Below, one piece after another: positions 1 to 8,924 of a stretch of DNA of 64,000 bases. The stretch is from NCBI GenBank assembly GCA_028281925.1, contig JANQIX010000031.1, positions 61,868 to 125,867 on the forward strand. Reading direction: 5' to 3'. The notes below the pieces were generated by a model, which worked only from the letters and a program-made list of their open reading frames with translations, did not search any database and was not told the origin of the DNA. The position numbers were made by a program, and so were the translations under genes. Source of the stretch: Alphaproteobacteria bacterium (GTDB taxonomy: Bacteria; Pseudomonadota; Alphaproteobacteria; DSM-16000; Inquilinaceae). Numbering within the stretch: position 1 is the stretch's first letter; each line of letters starts with the position of its first letter.

Positions 1-1
1 G

Positions 2-529
2 GAAGACAGGGCTCGCGCCGCGGCAGTTGAAGCCGTTGAGGCTGCGGAACGGGAAAGCGAGACCCTGCGCCGCGAGATGGAACGCGCTCTTGCCGAAGCC
101 GATGCCCGCGTCCGCACCGCCGAGGGAGAGGCTGCGACGATCGCGGCCGACAATCGACATCTGGTGTCGGAGAACCAGCGGGTGAAGGCGACGGTAGCCG
201 AGATGGAGACCGCCAGAGAGCTGGCATCCGGCGAACATGAGGCGCTGATGCGTGAGCGTGAGGCGCTTCAGGCGGAACGGGACGCCATGGCCGCGGCCCT
301 GGAGGAACGGGAACAGGTGACGGCCAACGCAGCGACCGCTCAGCAGATGGCGCAGGAGATGCCGATTCTCGAGGCGCGCATCGCTGCGCTGGAGGCCGAA
401 CGCGACCGGCTGAGGAACGAGCGCAACGCGGCCCGTCAGGCTGCCATCCATGCCAAGGGGGAGCGCGACGCCCTGAAGGCCGTGATGGGGACGGCCAAAT
501 TCCAGCGGGTTCCGATGCGCCGCCGCTAA
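2..529 (+). CDS. Coiled-coil protein, 3' part only
   Basis: The frame is open to the left edge, so the gene starts outside the window and only its last 175 or so residues are seen. They are almost entirely Glu/Ala/Arg-rich with heptad-like spacing (repeated E-R-E-A-L and A-L-E-A-E-R-D blocks), which predicts one long coiled coil. The protein ends in a basic tail. No enzymatic motif or membrane segment is visible. Such regions occur in SMC-like, KfrA-like and polar scaffold proteins, and this fragment does not allow a choice between them. The stop overlaps the convergent DUF4345 gene by four bases. Confidence 0.7.
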   Translation, partial: EDRARAAAVEAVEAAERESETLRREMERALAEADARVRTAEGEAATIAADNRHLVSENQRVKATVAEMETARELASGEHEALMREREALQAERDAMAAALEEREQVTANAATAQQMAQEMPILEARIAALEAERDRLRNERNAARQAAIHAKGERDALKAVMGTAKFQRVPMRRR

Positions 530-1062
530 GGGGCGCCGGGCACAGCGCGATTACTTGGGGCCTGCGTTTCCGCCGCGCGTGCCACGGCGCCCTGCCAGAT
601 AACCAGGGCCGGAACCACCAGCAGTTCCAGCGCCAGCCCCACCAGATGAGGCCATTCCGGTGCCCCCATCAGAATGAGCGAGAGCAGCCGGCCAAGCCCG
701 CCGACGAAGACAGCGGCTGCAGCCAGCCGAAAGCGCGTTCGGTGCCGTTCAATGCGGCGAACTGTAGAGTAGAAACAAAGGCCGATTGCCAGAAAGACGC
801 CGGAGAGGAACCGGACATGGCTGTCGAGGCTCGTGGAATCGGCCTCAGAGACACCGAAGGCGGCCGGCCCGAGCACAACGCCGGCCAACCCTGCAGTCGT
901 CGGTACAGCCGCTAGCACGGCAACAACGACCTGCAGGGCACGACGTCCCGCCGCCGTGGTGACTGTGTCGGGCAAGCGACCCTCTCCCCGATCGTCCCGA
1001 ACCACGCCGATAATGATGGATCCGGCCGCAACCCTCTTGCCAGGGGACGCGCGATGCCTCAA
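526..1062 (-). CDS. DUF4345 family inner-membrane protein
   Basis: The protein has about 178 residues with four predicted membrane helices. The segment with LSGVFLAIGL, followed by an R..E..R turn, GRLLSLILMG and a Pro/Glu-containing last helix, fits the DUF4345 pattern, a small four-helix family of unknown function. The N-terminal 35 residues are basic and poorly supported, so the true start may lie downstream near residue 36. It converges on the coiled-coil gene with a 4-bp overlap. It is probably transcribed alone, because the next minus-strand gene upstream is separated by a plus-strand-free gap and ends at 1091. Confidence 0.65.
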   Translation of the reverse strand: MRHRASPGKRVAAGSIIIGVVRDDRGEGRLPDTVTTAAGRRALQVVVAVLAAVPTTAGLAGVVLGPAAFGVSEADSTSLDSHVRFLSGVFLAIGLCFYSTVRRIERHRTRFRLAAAAVFVGGLGRLLSLILMGAPEWPHLVGLALELLVVPALVIWQGAVARAAETQAPSNRAVPGAP

Positions 1063-1090
1063 GGCCTCGGGTCGGTTGGGGGCTACGCTC

Positions 1091-2491
1091 CTACGTCGAA
1101 TAGCCGATGCGGAAGCCGCCCCAATGGCGGCCGCGGATGACGATCGGCGCCGACATATCCTTCATCAGAACGAAGTTCCCGTCGCCCATGTCGCGACGAT
1201 AGTTCTGCAACAAGAAAGCCTTGTAGTTCCGACCCGCTGCCAGACCGACCCGGTCATTGAAGATGCGGCGGTTGCGGCAATTGGCTGTGTTCCACTGCAC
1301 GTCGGCCGATTGGGGTCTTGAGAACTTCCGATTGTGCGTCGGCAGATAGCCATTCCGGTCAACCGCGGCGCAGAACAGGATTCGCCTGTCGGACGCCAAC
1401 AGCGCTTCCTGGATCGCCGGCAGCGTACGGTCGGTGAACTCGGTAAACCGTGTGCGGAACTGCACGGGATTGGTGCCCGGGATCTCTTCATACTGCTCGT
1501 CGAACAGGTCGGATCCCATTACTTCGCCACGATCCAGCGCCTCTTCAAACGCCTGCCGGATCGCGTCGGCCGTTTGTTGAGCCGCTGTGATGAACGGACT
1601 GTCGACCGTCTGCACGCCCGACCCCGCGGTCAAACCGACCAGATGCTCGCTCACATCGACCAGTGCGTTCAGCCGGTTGCGCGCCTCATCCAGGTCCTGC
1701 GAGGTGCATCCGAGATCCTCGTTCAGTGCCTCCACCTTGTCGTGGAAGACTCTGCAGTTCCCGTCGATCTCGGCCGTGGCCGCCTCGATGGCCGTCGCCT
1801 GACCTTCGAGCCCTCGCATCGACTGGCCGACGTCTTCGATCACCACGGCTATGGCACCGGTGCCTTCGCGCACTGACTCTGCCCGCTTCATGCCGCCATC
1901 AATGCTTTCGACGATACTGCGCGCCTGATCGGTCAACTCTCTCAGCGTGCCGTCGATCTCGGCCGTGGCCGAGGCAGTCTGGCCCGCCAGCGCCTTGACC
2001 TCGCCGGCCACGACCGCGAACCCGCGCCCAGCGGCCCCAGCCCGCGCGGCCTCGATCGTGGCGTTCAGCGCCAGCAGGTTGGTCTGCTTGGCGATGCCCT
2101 CGATCGATGCAGCGACCTTCGAAACGCGTTCCAAGGCATCCTGGAAGCCGGCCAGGCGGGCCTCGGCATCCGTCACCAGCTGCACCAGATCGCGAATGTC
2201 CTCCAGCGCCCGGCCAACCTGGTCGGAGGAGTCGGCCATCTTTTCCGCCGCGGCGCGCGCGGAGCTGTAAGTGGTCTTGGCGGTCTCCGTCAGACTGCGC
2301 TCAATCTCGCTGATTCGGTCGGCCGAGTTCCGGATCTCCGCAAAACTCTTGGTCTGTCCCTGCGTGCGCAGGGCGACGTTGTCCACATTGCCGGCAACGT
2401 CGGTGATCTCGATACCCAGCTTACCGACGTCGTCCGCGACAGCCGAGATCAGCTGCTCAATCCGCTCTTCCATAACAGAATGTTTCCCCAC
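1091..2491 (-). CDS. Soluble methyl-accepting chemotaxis protein with C-terminal sensor domain
   Basis: This is a 466-residue receptor with no membrane segment, so it should act in the cytoplasm. Residues about 60-250 form the antiparallel coiled-coil signalling domain. The hairpin tip, which contacts CheA/CheW, is at about residues 137-172 ([15 protein letters not shown], then [14 protein letters not shown]). Residues 300-466 are a globular input domain with a conserved block around [18 protein letters not shown] and [12 protein letters not shown] recognise this as the C-terminal sensor found in many alphaproteobacterial receptors. The ligand is unknown. The order (signalling part first, sensor last) is the reverse of classical receptors. 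A Met at residue 7 is an alternative start. Confidence 0.9.
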   Translation of the reverse strand: MGKHSVMEERIEQLISAVADDVGKLGIEITDVAGNVDNVALRTQGQTKSFAEIRNSADRISEIERSLTETAKTTYSSARAAAEKMADSSDQVGRALEDIRDLVQLVTDAEARLAGFQDALERVSKVAASIEGIAKQTNLLALNATIEAARAGAAGRGFAVVAGEVKALAGQTASATAEIDGTLRELTDQARSIVESIDGGMKRAESVREGTGAIAVVIEDVGQSMRGLEGQATAIEAATAEIDGNCRVFHDKVEALNEDLGCTSQDLDEARNRLNALVDVSEHLVGLTAGSGVQTVDSPFITAAQQTADAIRQAFEEALDRGEVMGSDLFDEQYEEIPGTNPVQFRTRFTEFTDRTLPAIQEALLASDRRILFCAAVDRNGYLPTHNRKFSRPQSADVQWNTANCRNRRIFNDRVGLAAGRNYKAFLLQNYRRDMGDGNFVLMKDMSAPIVIRGRHWGGFRIGYST

Positions 2492-2568
2492 AGGCGCCGA
2501 TCGGGAAACGCTATGGCATCGAAATTAAATCTTGATGAAAAATGTTTCCCGCTGCCTGCATATGCGAC

Positions 2569-3798
2569 TCATCCGGCCGTCGTCGCCAGCATCGCACGCA
2601 TTAGGACGTCCGCGCCGGCAGCTACATCTTCGTACCTGGCGTTCTCTTTTTCGTTGTGGCTCAGACCACCCTCACACGGCACGAAGATCATCCCAGTGGG
2701 CACGCGGCGCGCGGCGTAGCAGGCGTCGTGCCCGGCACCGCTGACGATTTCCCGATGGCTGTGCCCACCGGCGACCGCGCCGTCCCGAACGCGACCGACG
2801 CAAGCCGGGTCGAAGGCCACCGGCGGGGAATGCCAGATCTGGTCGACCTCGACGCCAAGCCGACGGTCGTCGGCGAGTTCTGCCGCGGCACTGCGCAGGG
2901 ACCGATCCATGGATGCCAGCACATTGTCGTCGGGATGGCGCATATCGACGGTGAAGCGGGCCGAGCCCGGAACCACATTGATCGATCCCGGGCCGGCTTC
3001 GACGATGCCGACGGTGCCAACAGCATTCTCGTGCTCCAGCGCGATGGAGGCGACCGAGCAGATCAGCCGTGCCGCCCCCTGCATGGCGTCGCGGCGCATG
3101 GACATCGGCGTGGTTCCGGCATGGGAATCGCGGCCGGTCACATGGATCCGGTACCAGCGGCTGCCCTGGGCGCCCTCAACGATGCCGATCGTCTTGCCTT
3201 CGGCTTCCAGGATCGGGCCCTGTTCGATGTGCAGTTCATAATAGGCTGCGAGTTCCATGGCTTTGGGATGAACCGACCCACCATAGCCGATCGTCGCGAG
3301 AGCATCGCCAAAGCGCACACCGTCGCGGTCGGTCATCGCGAACGCATCGGACTGGTCCGCAACCCCAGCGAACACGCCGGAGGCGAGCAGGCCCGGCGCG
3401 AACCGCGCGCCTTCCTCGTTCGTCCAATTGATCACCATTGTCGGTGCGGCAGTCTCGACCTGAGCGTCATTCAGGGCACGGATGACTTCAAGCCCGGCGA
3501 GCACACCCAGGATGCCGTCGAACTTGCCGCCGCTGGGCTGCGTGTCGAGATGCGAGCCGCAGGCAACGGGGGGGGCATCGGCATTGGTGCCCGGCCGCTT
3601 GGCATAGATGCTGCCCATGGTGTCGATGGTGATCTCGCATCCGGCCGCCTTGCATGCATCCACGAACCAGTCCCGCACCTGCCGGTCTTCCTCGCTCAGC
3701 GCAAGTCGGCGGACCCCGCCAAGCGGCGTGGCCCCGAACGCCGCCGTCTCCATGATGGTCGCCCAAAGCCTGTCGGCGTTGATCCGGGGTTCGCTCAT
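2569..3798 (-). CDS. M20-family hydantoinase/carbamoylase-type amidohydrolase
   Basis: This 409-residue zinc-dependent amidase belongs to the N-carbamoyl-L-amino-acid hydrolase/allantoate amidohydrolase group. The metal-site blocks are present: GSHLDTQPSGGKFDG, then NEEGARF, HIEQGPILE and the C-terminal GAGHDA and SHNEKE. The dimerisation-domain signature G.DSHAGTTPM is also intact. It should hydrolyse an N-carbamoyl or ureido amide; the exact substrate cannot be read from sequence. The start at 3798 is chosen because GGGAGACAGAGG precedes it and MSEPRIN begins the family alignment. A longer frame reaches 3894 but has no support. It appears monocistronic. Confidence 0.9.
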   Translation of the reverse strand: MSEPRINADRLWATIMETAAFGATPLGGVRRLALSEEDRQVRDWFVDACKAAGCEITIDTMGSIYAKRPGTNADAPPVACGSHLDTQPSGGKFDGILGVLAGLEVIRALNDAQVETAAPTMVINWTNEEGARFAPGLLASGVFAGVADQSDAFAMTDRDGVRFGDALATIGYGGSVHPKAMELAAYYELHIEQGPILEAEGKTIGIVEGAQGSRWYRIHVTGRDSHAGTTPMSMRRDAMQGAARLICSVASIALEHENAVGTVGIVEAGPGSINVVPGSARFTVDMRHPDDNVLASMDRSLRSAAAELADDRRLGVEVDQIWHSPPVAFDPACVGRVRDGAVAGGHSHREIVSGAGHDACYAARRVPTGMIFVPCEGGLSHNEKENARYEDVAAGADVLMRAMLATTAG

Positions 3799-3947
3799 CC
3801 TCTGTCTCCCTGTCGTGCCGTGGCCCCTTGCCGGCCACGGCCCCAAGACGGCAGCATCTGCCGTGTCCGCATACTCATGCCCCGTTTCTGCCACGCCTGC
3901 TGGCGAGTTTCACCTCTGATGCCGTTTCGTTGCAGGATCCCGGTCAG

Positions 3948-4832
3948 GTGGCAGGCGCGCGACCCAGCACGATCGAACCGAACCGCCGGCGGGCTGCACC
4001 CTGGCTTGGCAGCCTCTTGTGGTTGGGCCTTGCGCTGGTTGCGGCCGCAGTGGCCATGGCCGTCACGCCGGCATGCGGCTTGGCCCTGCCATGGGGTGGT
4101 CGCATCCTCGATTTCTGTCATGCGCCTGTCGTCGAACCAGATGCTGGCCGTCAAGACCTACAGGAAGCGATGGCAACCCACCGGATGCTTGAGCGCGAAC
4201 TGCATCGTTTGCGGCTGCAACTCGCGCTCGTTCCCGACTGCCCGACCACGGAAGTGTCGCCGGAGACAGCAGCGGTTCCGCCGCCCACCCTGCCTGTCGC
4301 ACCCGATCCGGTACCAACGCCCGAACCCGATCCGCCGCCACCGGAGCCTGAAATGGCCGCCGCGCCACCCTTCGAGCCTCCCCAGCCCGCCAGCCGACCG
4401 ACCGCTCCACCGCGGCCGGTTCCGCCGCCGCCACCTGAACCCGACACGGCGCCGCCGGATGACAGGCTGAGGATTCCCGAAGACGTGGATCGTACGAGGG
4501 ATCTGACCTTTCTCGCCGGCTGCTGGCGCACGGACCCGTTTCGTCACTCGCCGGCACAAGGGTCGCCCGGTACGTCGACCTATTGCTTCGATGCGGAAGG
4601 CCGCGGGTCGCTGACCTTCCGCCGTAGCGGGATCGCCTGCACGGCGCCCGCGCACGTGGAGATCCTGCCCGGCGGACGGTTGCGCATCTGGGATGCCAAC
4701 ACGGTCTGCAACGACGGTACGCTCTGGTTCCAGGACCGCCTGGACTGCGCCGGCGCGGGCGGCGGTGTCGCCCAATGCAGCGGCGAATCCGACGGAGACG
4801 TCCGGTGGGTCGTCAACCTGCACCGGGTCTGA
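3948..4832 (+). CDS. Single-span envelope protein with Pro-rich linker and C-terminal 'FLxGCW' domain (copy 1)
   Basis: From a GTG start at 3948 the protein has about 294 residues. A basic N-terminus and one membrane helix (near residues 18-38) are followed by a Cys-containing stretch (ACGLALPWGG, LDFC), a short coiled coil, and roughly 80 residues very rich in Pro and Glu. The C-terminal domain of about 110 residues starts at LTFLAGCW and has six cysteines. It is most likely anchored in the inner membrane, with the linker spanning the periplasm. A TTG at 3828 gives a longer frame, but AGGA before 3948 favours the shorter one. It forms a tandem pair with the next gene. No function is known to me. 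Confidence 0.7.
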   Translation: MAGARPSTIEPNRRRAAPWLGSLLWLGLALVAAAVAMAVTPACGLALPWGGRILDFCHAPVVEPDAGRQDLQEAMATHRMLERELHRLRLQLALVPDCPTTEVSPETAAVPPPTLPVAPDPVPTPEPDPPPPEPEMAAAPPFEPPQPASRPTAPPRPVPPPPPEPDTAPPDDRLRIPEDVDRTRDLTFLAGCWRTDPFRHSPAQGSPGTSTYCFDAEGRGSLTFRRSGIACTAPAHVEILPGGRLRIWDANTVCNDGTLWFQDRLDCAGAGGGVAQCSGESDGDVRWVVNLHRV

Positions 4833-4843
4833 GCGGGGCCGTA

Positions 4844-5593
4844 GTGTTCTCCGGCCCAGGCACAACCCAGCCTCGAAAGGCGGCATGGCCGGCCCTTGTG
4901 CTCTGGGGGCTGCTGGCTGTGATTCTGGCAATGGGGGCCTATCTCAGCCTCTGGGCCTGCGGCGTCGGCGTTCCCGGCAGCGATCGGCCGCTGTTCGACT
5001 TCTGCCCTGACGCAGCTACCGCGGCACCCTACCCTTCCCAACTCCATAGTGAGCGCTTGCGCCAGCGAGCGCTGCAAGAGCGCCTGGACCAGTTGAGGCT
5101 GTCGATGGCAGCAGCGCCCGACTGTCCGGTGCCGCGACAACCAGCCGACGATCCGCCGACCGTTGCCGAGGTCATCGAGCGCGAAGAGCCGCCCCCAGAG
5201 GTCCCACAGATCACCGAACAGGATTGGGAAGACCAGGATGTGACCTTTCTGGAAGGGTGCTGGAGCCTGATCTCGGGCATCGAGATCACTGATGTGGCCA
5301 GCGACGAACTCTACGGTGTGGAGGATTGGCAGATCTGTTTCGACGAAGCGGGCAATGGCAGTCAGACGATCGTGTTCGAAGACGGCACGGCCTGCGATGG
5401 CGAATTGACCGCACAGTTCCTCGACACTGGCAGCCTGCGCCTTCAGGACCAGGCCGATATCGGGTGCACCGGGGGTTTCCGCATCTTCCGCATGATCAAC
5501 GATTGCGAGCGCCTGGACGACGGCACGGCCCGCTGCCTCGGCCGGCAGCCCGACCAGGGCACGGCGGATATCGTTTCGCTGTTCCGGCGGTGA
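4844..5593 (+). CDS. Single-span envelope protein with 'FLxGCW' domain (copy 2, tandem paralogue)
   Basis: This 249-residue protein has the same plan as its upstream neighbour: membrane helix (residues about 12-32), WACGVGVPG...LFDFC motif, Leu/Arg-rich coiled coil ending in a DCP motif, shorter acidic/Pro linker, then a C-terminal domain opening with VTFLEGCW and carrying paired cysteines. The start is placed at GTG 4844, 12 bases after the previous stop. The ATG at 4775 would overlap copy 1 by 58 bases. The pair clearly arose by duplication but has diverged widely outside the anchors. The two are probably co-transcribed and may form a hetero-oligomer (inference). Confidence 0.7.
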   Translation: MFSGPGTTQPRKAAWPALVLWGLLAVILAMGAYLSLWACGVGVPGSDRPLFDFCPDAATAAPYPSQLHSERLRQRALQERLDQLRLSMAAAPDCPVPRQPADDPPTVAEVIEREEPPPEVPQITEQDWEDQDVTFLEGCWSLISGIEITDVASDELYGVEDWQICFDEAGNGSQTIVFEDGTACDGELTAQFLDTGSLRLQDQADIGCTGGFRIFRMINDCERLDDGTARCLGRQPDQGTADIVSLFRR

Positions 5594-5611
5594 CGGGCAA
5601 GGCGGCGTCCC

Positions 5612-6487
5612 TTACCCGGCGCGCACTTCCACCGACACTTCCATATCCAGGAAATCGTCCGGCGCGCCGATAAAGGTGCCGCTCAAAGGCACGGCTTGGC
5701 TCGGGTCGCGTGCCGCCGCCACCCGGATCAGGTTGCGGCCGCCGACTACGCCGTTGGTGGGGTCGTATTCGATCCAGCCGGCACCGGGCAGGTAGATGGT
5801 GGCCCAGGCATGGGTGTCGCCGGCACCGACCACGCCGCCATCCGCGCCGTCCAACGATGGATCGTAGAGGTAGCCGGTCACGAACCGTGCGGCAAAGCCG
5901 AGCGCCCGCACCGCTTCCATCATCAACAGCGCGAAATCCCGGCACGTGCCGGATCTGAGCGTCAGGGTCTCCGCCGGGGTCTGAATGCCGACGGCGTACC
6001 GCCGCTCATAGGAAAAGCCCTCATGAATGGCCCGGTTGATCGCCGAGAGGATGTCGCGGGTATCCGACAGGCCCTGCTCGCGGACGAACCGCTTGGCCCA
6101 GCGGTCGACTTCATGGTCAGGGTCGGGGTAGTGCCGCTCGCGCAAGCGCACCAGATCCGGCTGTTCGGCAATGGGATAGCTGAAGGGATACGACTGGGCA
6201 TACTCCTCCACCGGGAAATCCGTGTCCTCCAGGCCGTAGTTCTCCACCGTGATGCGGCTCTCGAACCGCAGGGCTTCGGCCCGTTCGGCGAAGGTAGCGA
6301 TGGCGATGGAGTTGCCGAACACGTCGTGCAGCCAGCGCACGGTGGCCGCCGGCTCGATCTTCAGCGCAGTGGTGACCAGGCGCAGATCATGGCTGTCACG
6401 CGGCCGGAACACCAGCCGGTGCGGTCCGAACGCCACTGGCTGTCGGTAGCGGTAGACGGTGACGTGGCGAACGGTCAGTCGGTGCAT
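5612..6487 (-). CDS. Transglutaminase-like cysteine protease-fold protein
   Basis: This 291-residue protein has two parts. An N-terminal bacterial transglutaminase-like beta domain (residues 1-85) begins RLTVRHVTVYRYRQPV. The catalytic domain follows, with all three expected residues: Cys182 in SGTCRDFA, His226 in DTHAWA and Asp242 in EYDPTNG. There is no signal peptide, so it acts in the cytoplasm. Proteins of this kind are often encoded with ATP-grasp/alpha-E partners, which are absent here. The substrate is not known; peptide hydrolysis or amide-bond formation are both possible for this fold. It converges on the FLxGCW pair with an 18-base gap. Confidence 0.88.
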   Translation of the reverse strand: MHRLTVRHVTVYRYRQPVAFGPHRLVFRPRDSHDLRLVTTALKIEPAATVRWLHDVFGNSIAIATFAERAEALRFESRITVENYGLEDTDFPVEEYAQSYPFSYPIAEQPDLVRLRERHYPDPDHEVDRWAKRFVREQGLSDTRDILSAINRAIHEGFSYERRYAVGIQTPAETLTLRSGTCRDFALLMMEAVRALGFAARFVTGYLYDPSLDGADGGVVGAGDTHAWATIYLPGAGWIEYDPTNGVVGGRNLIRVAAARDPSQAVPLSGTFIGAPDDFLDMEVSVEVRAG

Positions 6488-6564
6488 GGCCCTTGCCGCC
6501 GGACAAGCTGCGCGCTCGGACGACGCGAACGCCCGATACCGGTTCGCTGCGAGCGCGACGAACG

Positions 6565-7554
6565 CTACCCCGCCGCAAGGCAGTTGGGCAATTTGAAGAT
6601 GACGCTCTCTTGCGTCACCGGGACCTCTTCGACGGTGACGTCGAAACGGTCACGGCATGCCGCCAGCACCTCGTCCACCAGTATCTCCGGTGCCGATGCC
6701 CCGGCAGTCAATCCGAGGCAGCGGACCCCGGCAAGCCAGCCCCAGTCGATATCCGCCGCACGCTGCACCAACCGCGCCTCGCGGCAGCCGACTTTGACCG
6801 CGACCTCCACCAGCCGCTGCGAGTTGGAGGAATTGGGCGCCCCGATCACCAGCATACCGTCGCACCGGCCAGCGATCGCCTTGACGGCGTCCTGGCGATT
6901 GGTCGTGGCATAGCAGATATCTTCGCTGCGCGGCCCGGCGATCAAAGGGAAACGGCGCCTCAGGGCTTCGATGACATCGGCCGTGTCATCGACCGACAGC
7001 GTCGTCTGGGTGATGTAGGCAAGGGCGTCCGGATTACGCACGGTCAACGTGGCGACATCGTCGACGGTTTCGACAAGCTCCACGGCGCCTTGCGGCAGTT
7101 GGCCGACAGTGCCGACCACTTCCGGGTGGCCGGCATGACCAATCAGGATGATCTGCAGGCCTTGGCGGTAGAGTCGCTCCGCCTCGCGATGAACCTTCGT
7201 GACCAGCGGGCAGGTGGCATCGACGTAGAACAGGCTGCGTGACTGCGCCTCTTGCGGCACCGATTTGGGTACGCCGTGGGCGGAAAACACCACCGGAACC
7301 CCGTCGGGGACCTGCGACAACTCATCGACGAAGACTGCGCCCCTGGCCTCCAGGCCCGCAACGACATATCGGTTATGCACGATCTCATGCCGCACATAGA
7401 CGGGCGGTCCATGTTTCTCCAGCGCCCGCTCGACGATCTGGATCGCCCGCTCCACGCCGGCGCAGAACCCTCGCGGCGCGGCCAGAAGGACGGTCAGCGG
7501 CGGTCGCTCCAGGCTCAGGCTCCCGACCGCCGGACTTGTGCCTGCCACAGCCAT
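6565..7554 (-). CDS. ispH: 4-hydroxy-3-methylbut-2-enyl diphosphate reductase
   Basis: This is the last enzyme of the MEP isoprenoid pathway. It reduces HMBPP to IPP and DMAPP using a [4Fe-4S] cluster. The three cluster cysteines are present as Cys31 (PRGFCAGV), Cys115 (VDATCPLV) and Cys214 ([10 protein letters not shown]). The substrate-binding [10 protein letters not shown] and LTAGASAPE blocks are intact. At 329 residues it is slightly longer than average because of about 20 extra N-terminal residues, so the true start may be internal. It diverges from a lipoprotein gene and could share its promoter region. It supplies precursors that the prenyltransferase operon at 39 kb would use. Confidence 0.96.
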   Translation of the reverse strand: MAVAGTSPAVGSLSLERPPLTVLLAAPRGFCAGVERAIQIVERALEKHGPPVYVRHEIVHNRYVVAGLEARGAVFVDELSQVPDGVPVVFSAHGVPKSVPQEAQSRSLFYVDATCPLVTKVHREAERLYRQGLQIILIGHAGHPEVVGTVGQLPQGAVELVETVDDVATLTVRNPDALAYITQTTLSVDDTADVIEALRRRFPLIAGPRSEDICYATTNRQDAVKAIAGRCDGMLVIGAPNSSNSQRLVEVAVKVGCREARLVQRAADIDWGWLAGVRCLGLTAGASAPEILVDEVLAACRDRFDVTVEEVPVTQESVIFKLPNCLAAG

Positions 7555-7613
7555 TGCCTACAGTCCTTCCGACTTCCCGACATGCTCCGACTGCCCCGGA
7601 GATGGGGCCCGAA

Positions 7614-8288
7614 ATGCAGCTCTCACATCGCTACTGTTCCGACCCTAATATAGGGTCGATTGCCCAGAAAAACGGACACCGGCCCCCTGTCGCACTTCGT
7701 CGCGGACTGCTGGCGGCCCTATGTGTCGTCGCCGCTGGCGGACTTGCCGCCTGCGGCAGCGACGATGAGGTGGCCGAGGACGGCGATCTGATCACCGTGG
7801 ATGAGCCTCGGCCGGAACCGGCGCCGCTGGCGGCGCGCCGCTGCCCGCAGGTCAACATCGTTTCCGGTCTGGAAGAGGTGGTGCAGTTCCGCGGCACCAG
7901 CACCGATCCGACGGACGTGGTGGCGCGGGGGACGATCGGTTTTCCGAACGGCGGATGCGAGTATGACACGGTCGCCAGCAACGTCACCGTGGAGATGACG
8001 GTGCCGATGAGGCTGGAGCGCGGCCCGGCCATGGCGCCCGGGGAGTCGATCGACCTGCCCTATTCGGTCTGGGTCGTCGATCGGCGTCGCCAACCGCCCG
8101 GCGACATTCTGATACGCGAACAATTCTCAGGCGCCGTGCAGCTTGAGGAGGAAGCGCTGGCCGGGTTCTGGGAGGAGGAACTCGTACTGACGATTCCGTT
8201 GCCGGGCGGCGTCCGCGACGGCGAGGCGTACGAGGTCTTGCTCGGTTTCCAGATCCCCGGCGGTCAGCTGAACCGTCCGGGCGGCTGA
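7614..8288 (+). CDS. Predicted lipoprotein of unknown function
   Basis: This protein of about 224 residues has a basic N-region, a hydrophobic core and a lipobox ending LAAC near residue 45, so it should be lipidated and exported. The mature part has a short acidic linker, then a domain of about 140 residues with two internal cysteines and alternating hydrophobic positions suggesting a beta-sandwich. I do not recognise the family. Two in-frame ATGs (7602 and 7614) are possible; both lie in the 60-bp gap to divergent ispH. A hairpin lies just after the stop. Confidence 0.7.
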   Translation: MQLSHRYCSDPNIGSIAQKNGHRPPVALRRGLLAALCVVAAGGLAACGSDDEVAEDGDLITVDEPRPEPAPLAARRCPQVNIVSGLEEVVQFRGTSTDPTDVVARGTIGFPNGGCEYDTVASNVTVEMTVPMRLERGPAMAPGESIDLPYSVWVVDRRRQPPGDILIREQFSGAVQLEEEALAGFWEEELVLTIPLPGGVRDGEAYEVLLGFQIPGGQLNRPGG

Positions 8289-8301
8289 CCCCAACAAAGA
8301 A

Positions 8302-8331
8302 GGTGCCGCGCCTCAAGAAAGACGCGGCACC
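8302..8331 (-). terminator. Hairpin terminator between convergent genes
   Basis: A perfect 9-bp inverted repeat (GGTGCCGCG/CGCGGCACC) with a 12-base loop lies between the lipoprotein stop and the peroxiredoxin stop. Read on the minus strand it is followed by TTCTTTGTT, so it best serves the peroxiredoxin transcript, and it could act in both directions. Confidence 0.7.
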
Positions 8332-8359
8332 CTAAGAACTGATCCTTCAATGGCTGGCG

Positions 8360-8839
8360 TCAGAGGTCGGCGAGGATCTTCTCGGCGCTGGAAACGTCCA
8401 GGCCGCTTTCGTCCACCGCCACTTTCTCGACCTTTCCGTTCTTGGCGACGATCGCGAAGCGCTTGGAGCGCTGGCCGAGCCCAAAGCCGCTGCCGTCCAT
8501 TTCCAGGCCCAGGGCCCGCGTGAACTCACCGTTGCCGTCGGGCAGCATCATCACGGAGTCTCCGACGCCGCCCTGCTCACCCCAAGCCTTCATCACGAAC
8601 GGATCGTTGACCGCCATGCAGACGATCTGGTCGACACCCTTGTCCTTGATCGCGCTGGCATGGTCGACGAACCCTGGCAGGTGCCGGGCCGAGCAGGTCG
8701 GCGTGAACGCGCCCGGCACGGCGAACATCACCACCGTCTTGCCGCCGAACAGCTCCGACGTATCGACTTCCTGCATGCCATCCGCCGTCAGATGCTTCAG
8801 CGTGACGGACGGAATCGTGTCACCTACCTGGATGGCCAT
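8360..8839 (-). CDS. Peroxiredoxin, Prx5-type
   Basis: This 159-residue thiol peroxidase reduces H2O2 and alkyl hydroperoxides. The peroxidatic Cys49 sits in PGAFTPTCS, the Prx5 signature, and the GLGQRSKRFA and KNGKVEK blocks match that subfamily. The partner reductant is probably glutaredoxin/glutathione or thioredoxin. The start at 8839 is set by GGAGGAACC directly upstream; a longer frame to 8962 lacks support. Its position just downstream of a DsbD/ScsB-type reductase on the same strand suggests a thiol-redox locus, although they may be separately transcribed. Confidence 0.93.
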   Translation of the reverse strand: MAIQVGDTIPSVTLKHLTADGMQEVDTSELFGGKTVVMFAVPGAFTPTCSARHLPGFVDHASAIKDKGVDQIVCMAVNDPFVMKAWGEQGGVGDSVMMLPDGNGEFTRALGLEMDGSGFGLGQRSKRFAIVAKNGKVEKVAVDESGLDVSSAEKILADL

Positions 8840-8924
8840 CCCTGGTTCCTCCTGATGCGAGGCTGCGAGAGGCAGCGGCCCGGTTGCCGCAGCCGTGTTC
8901 GCCCCACACCTAGGGTGGCTGGCC

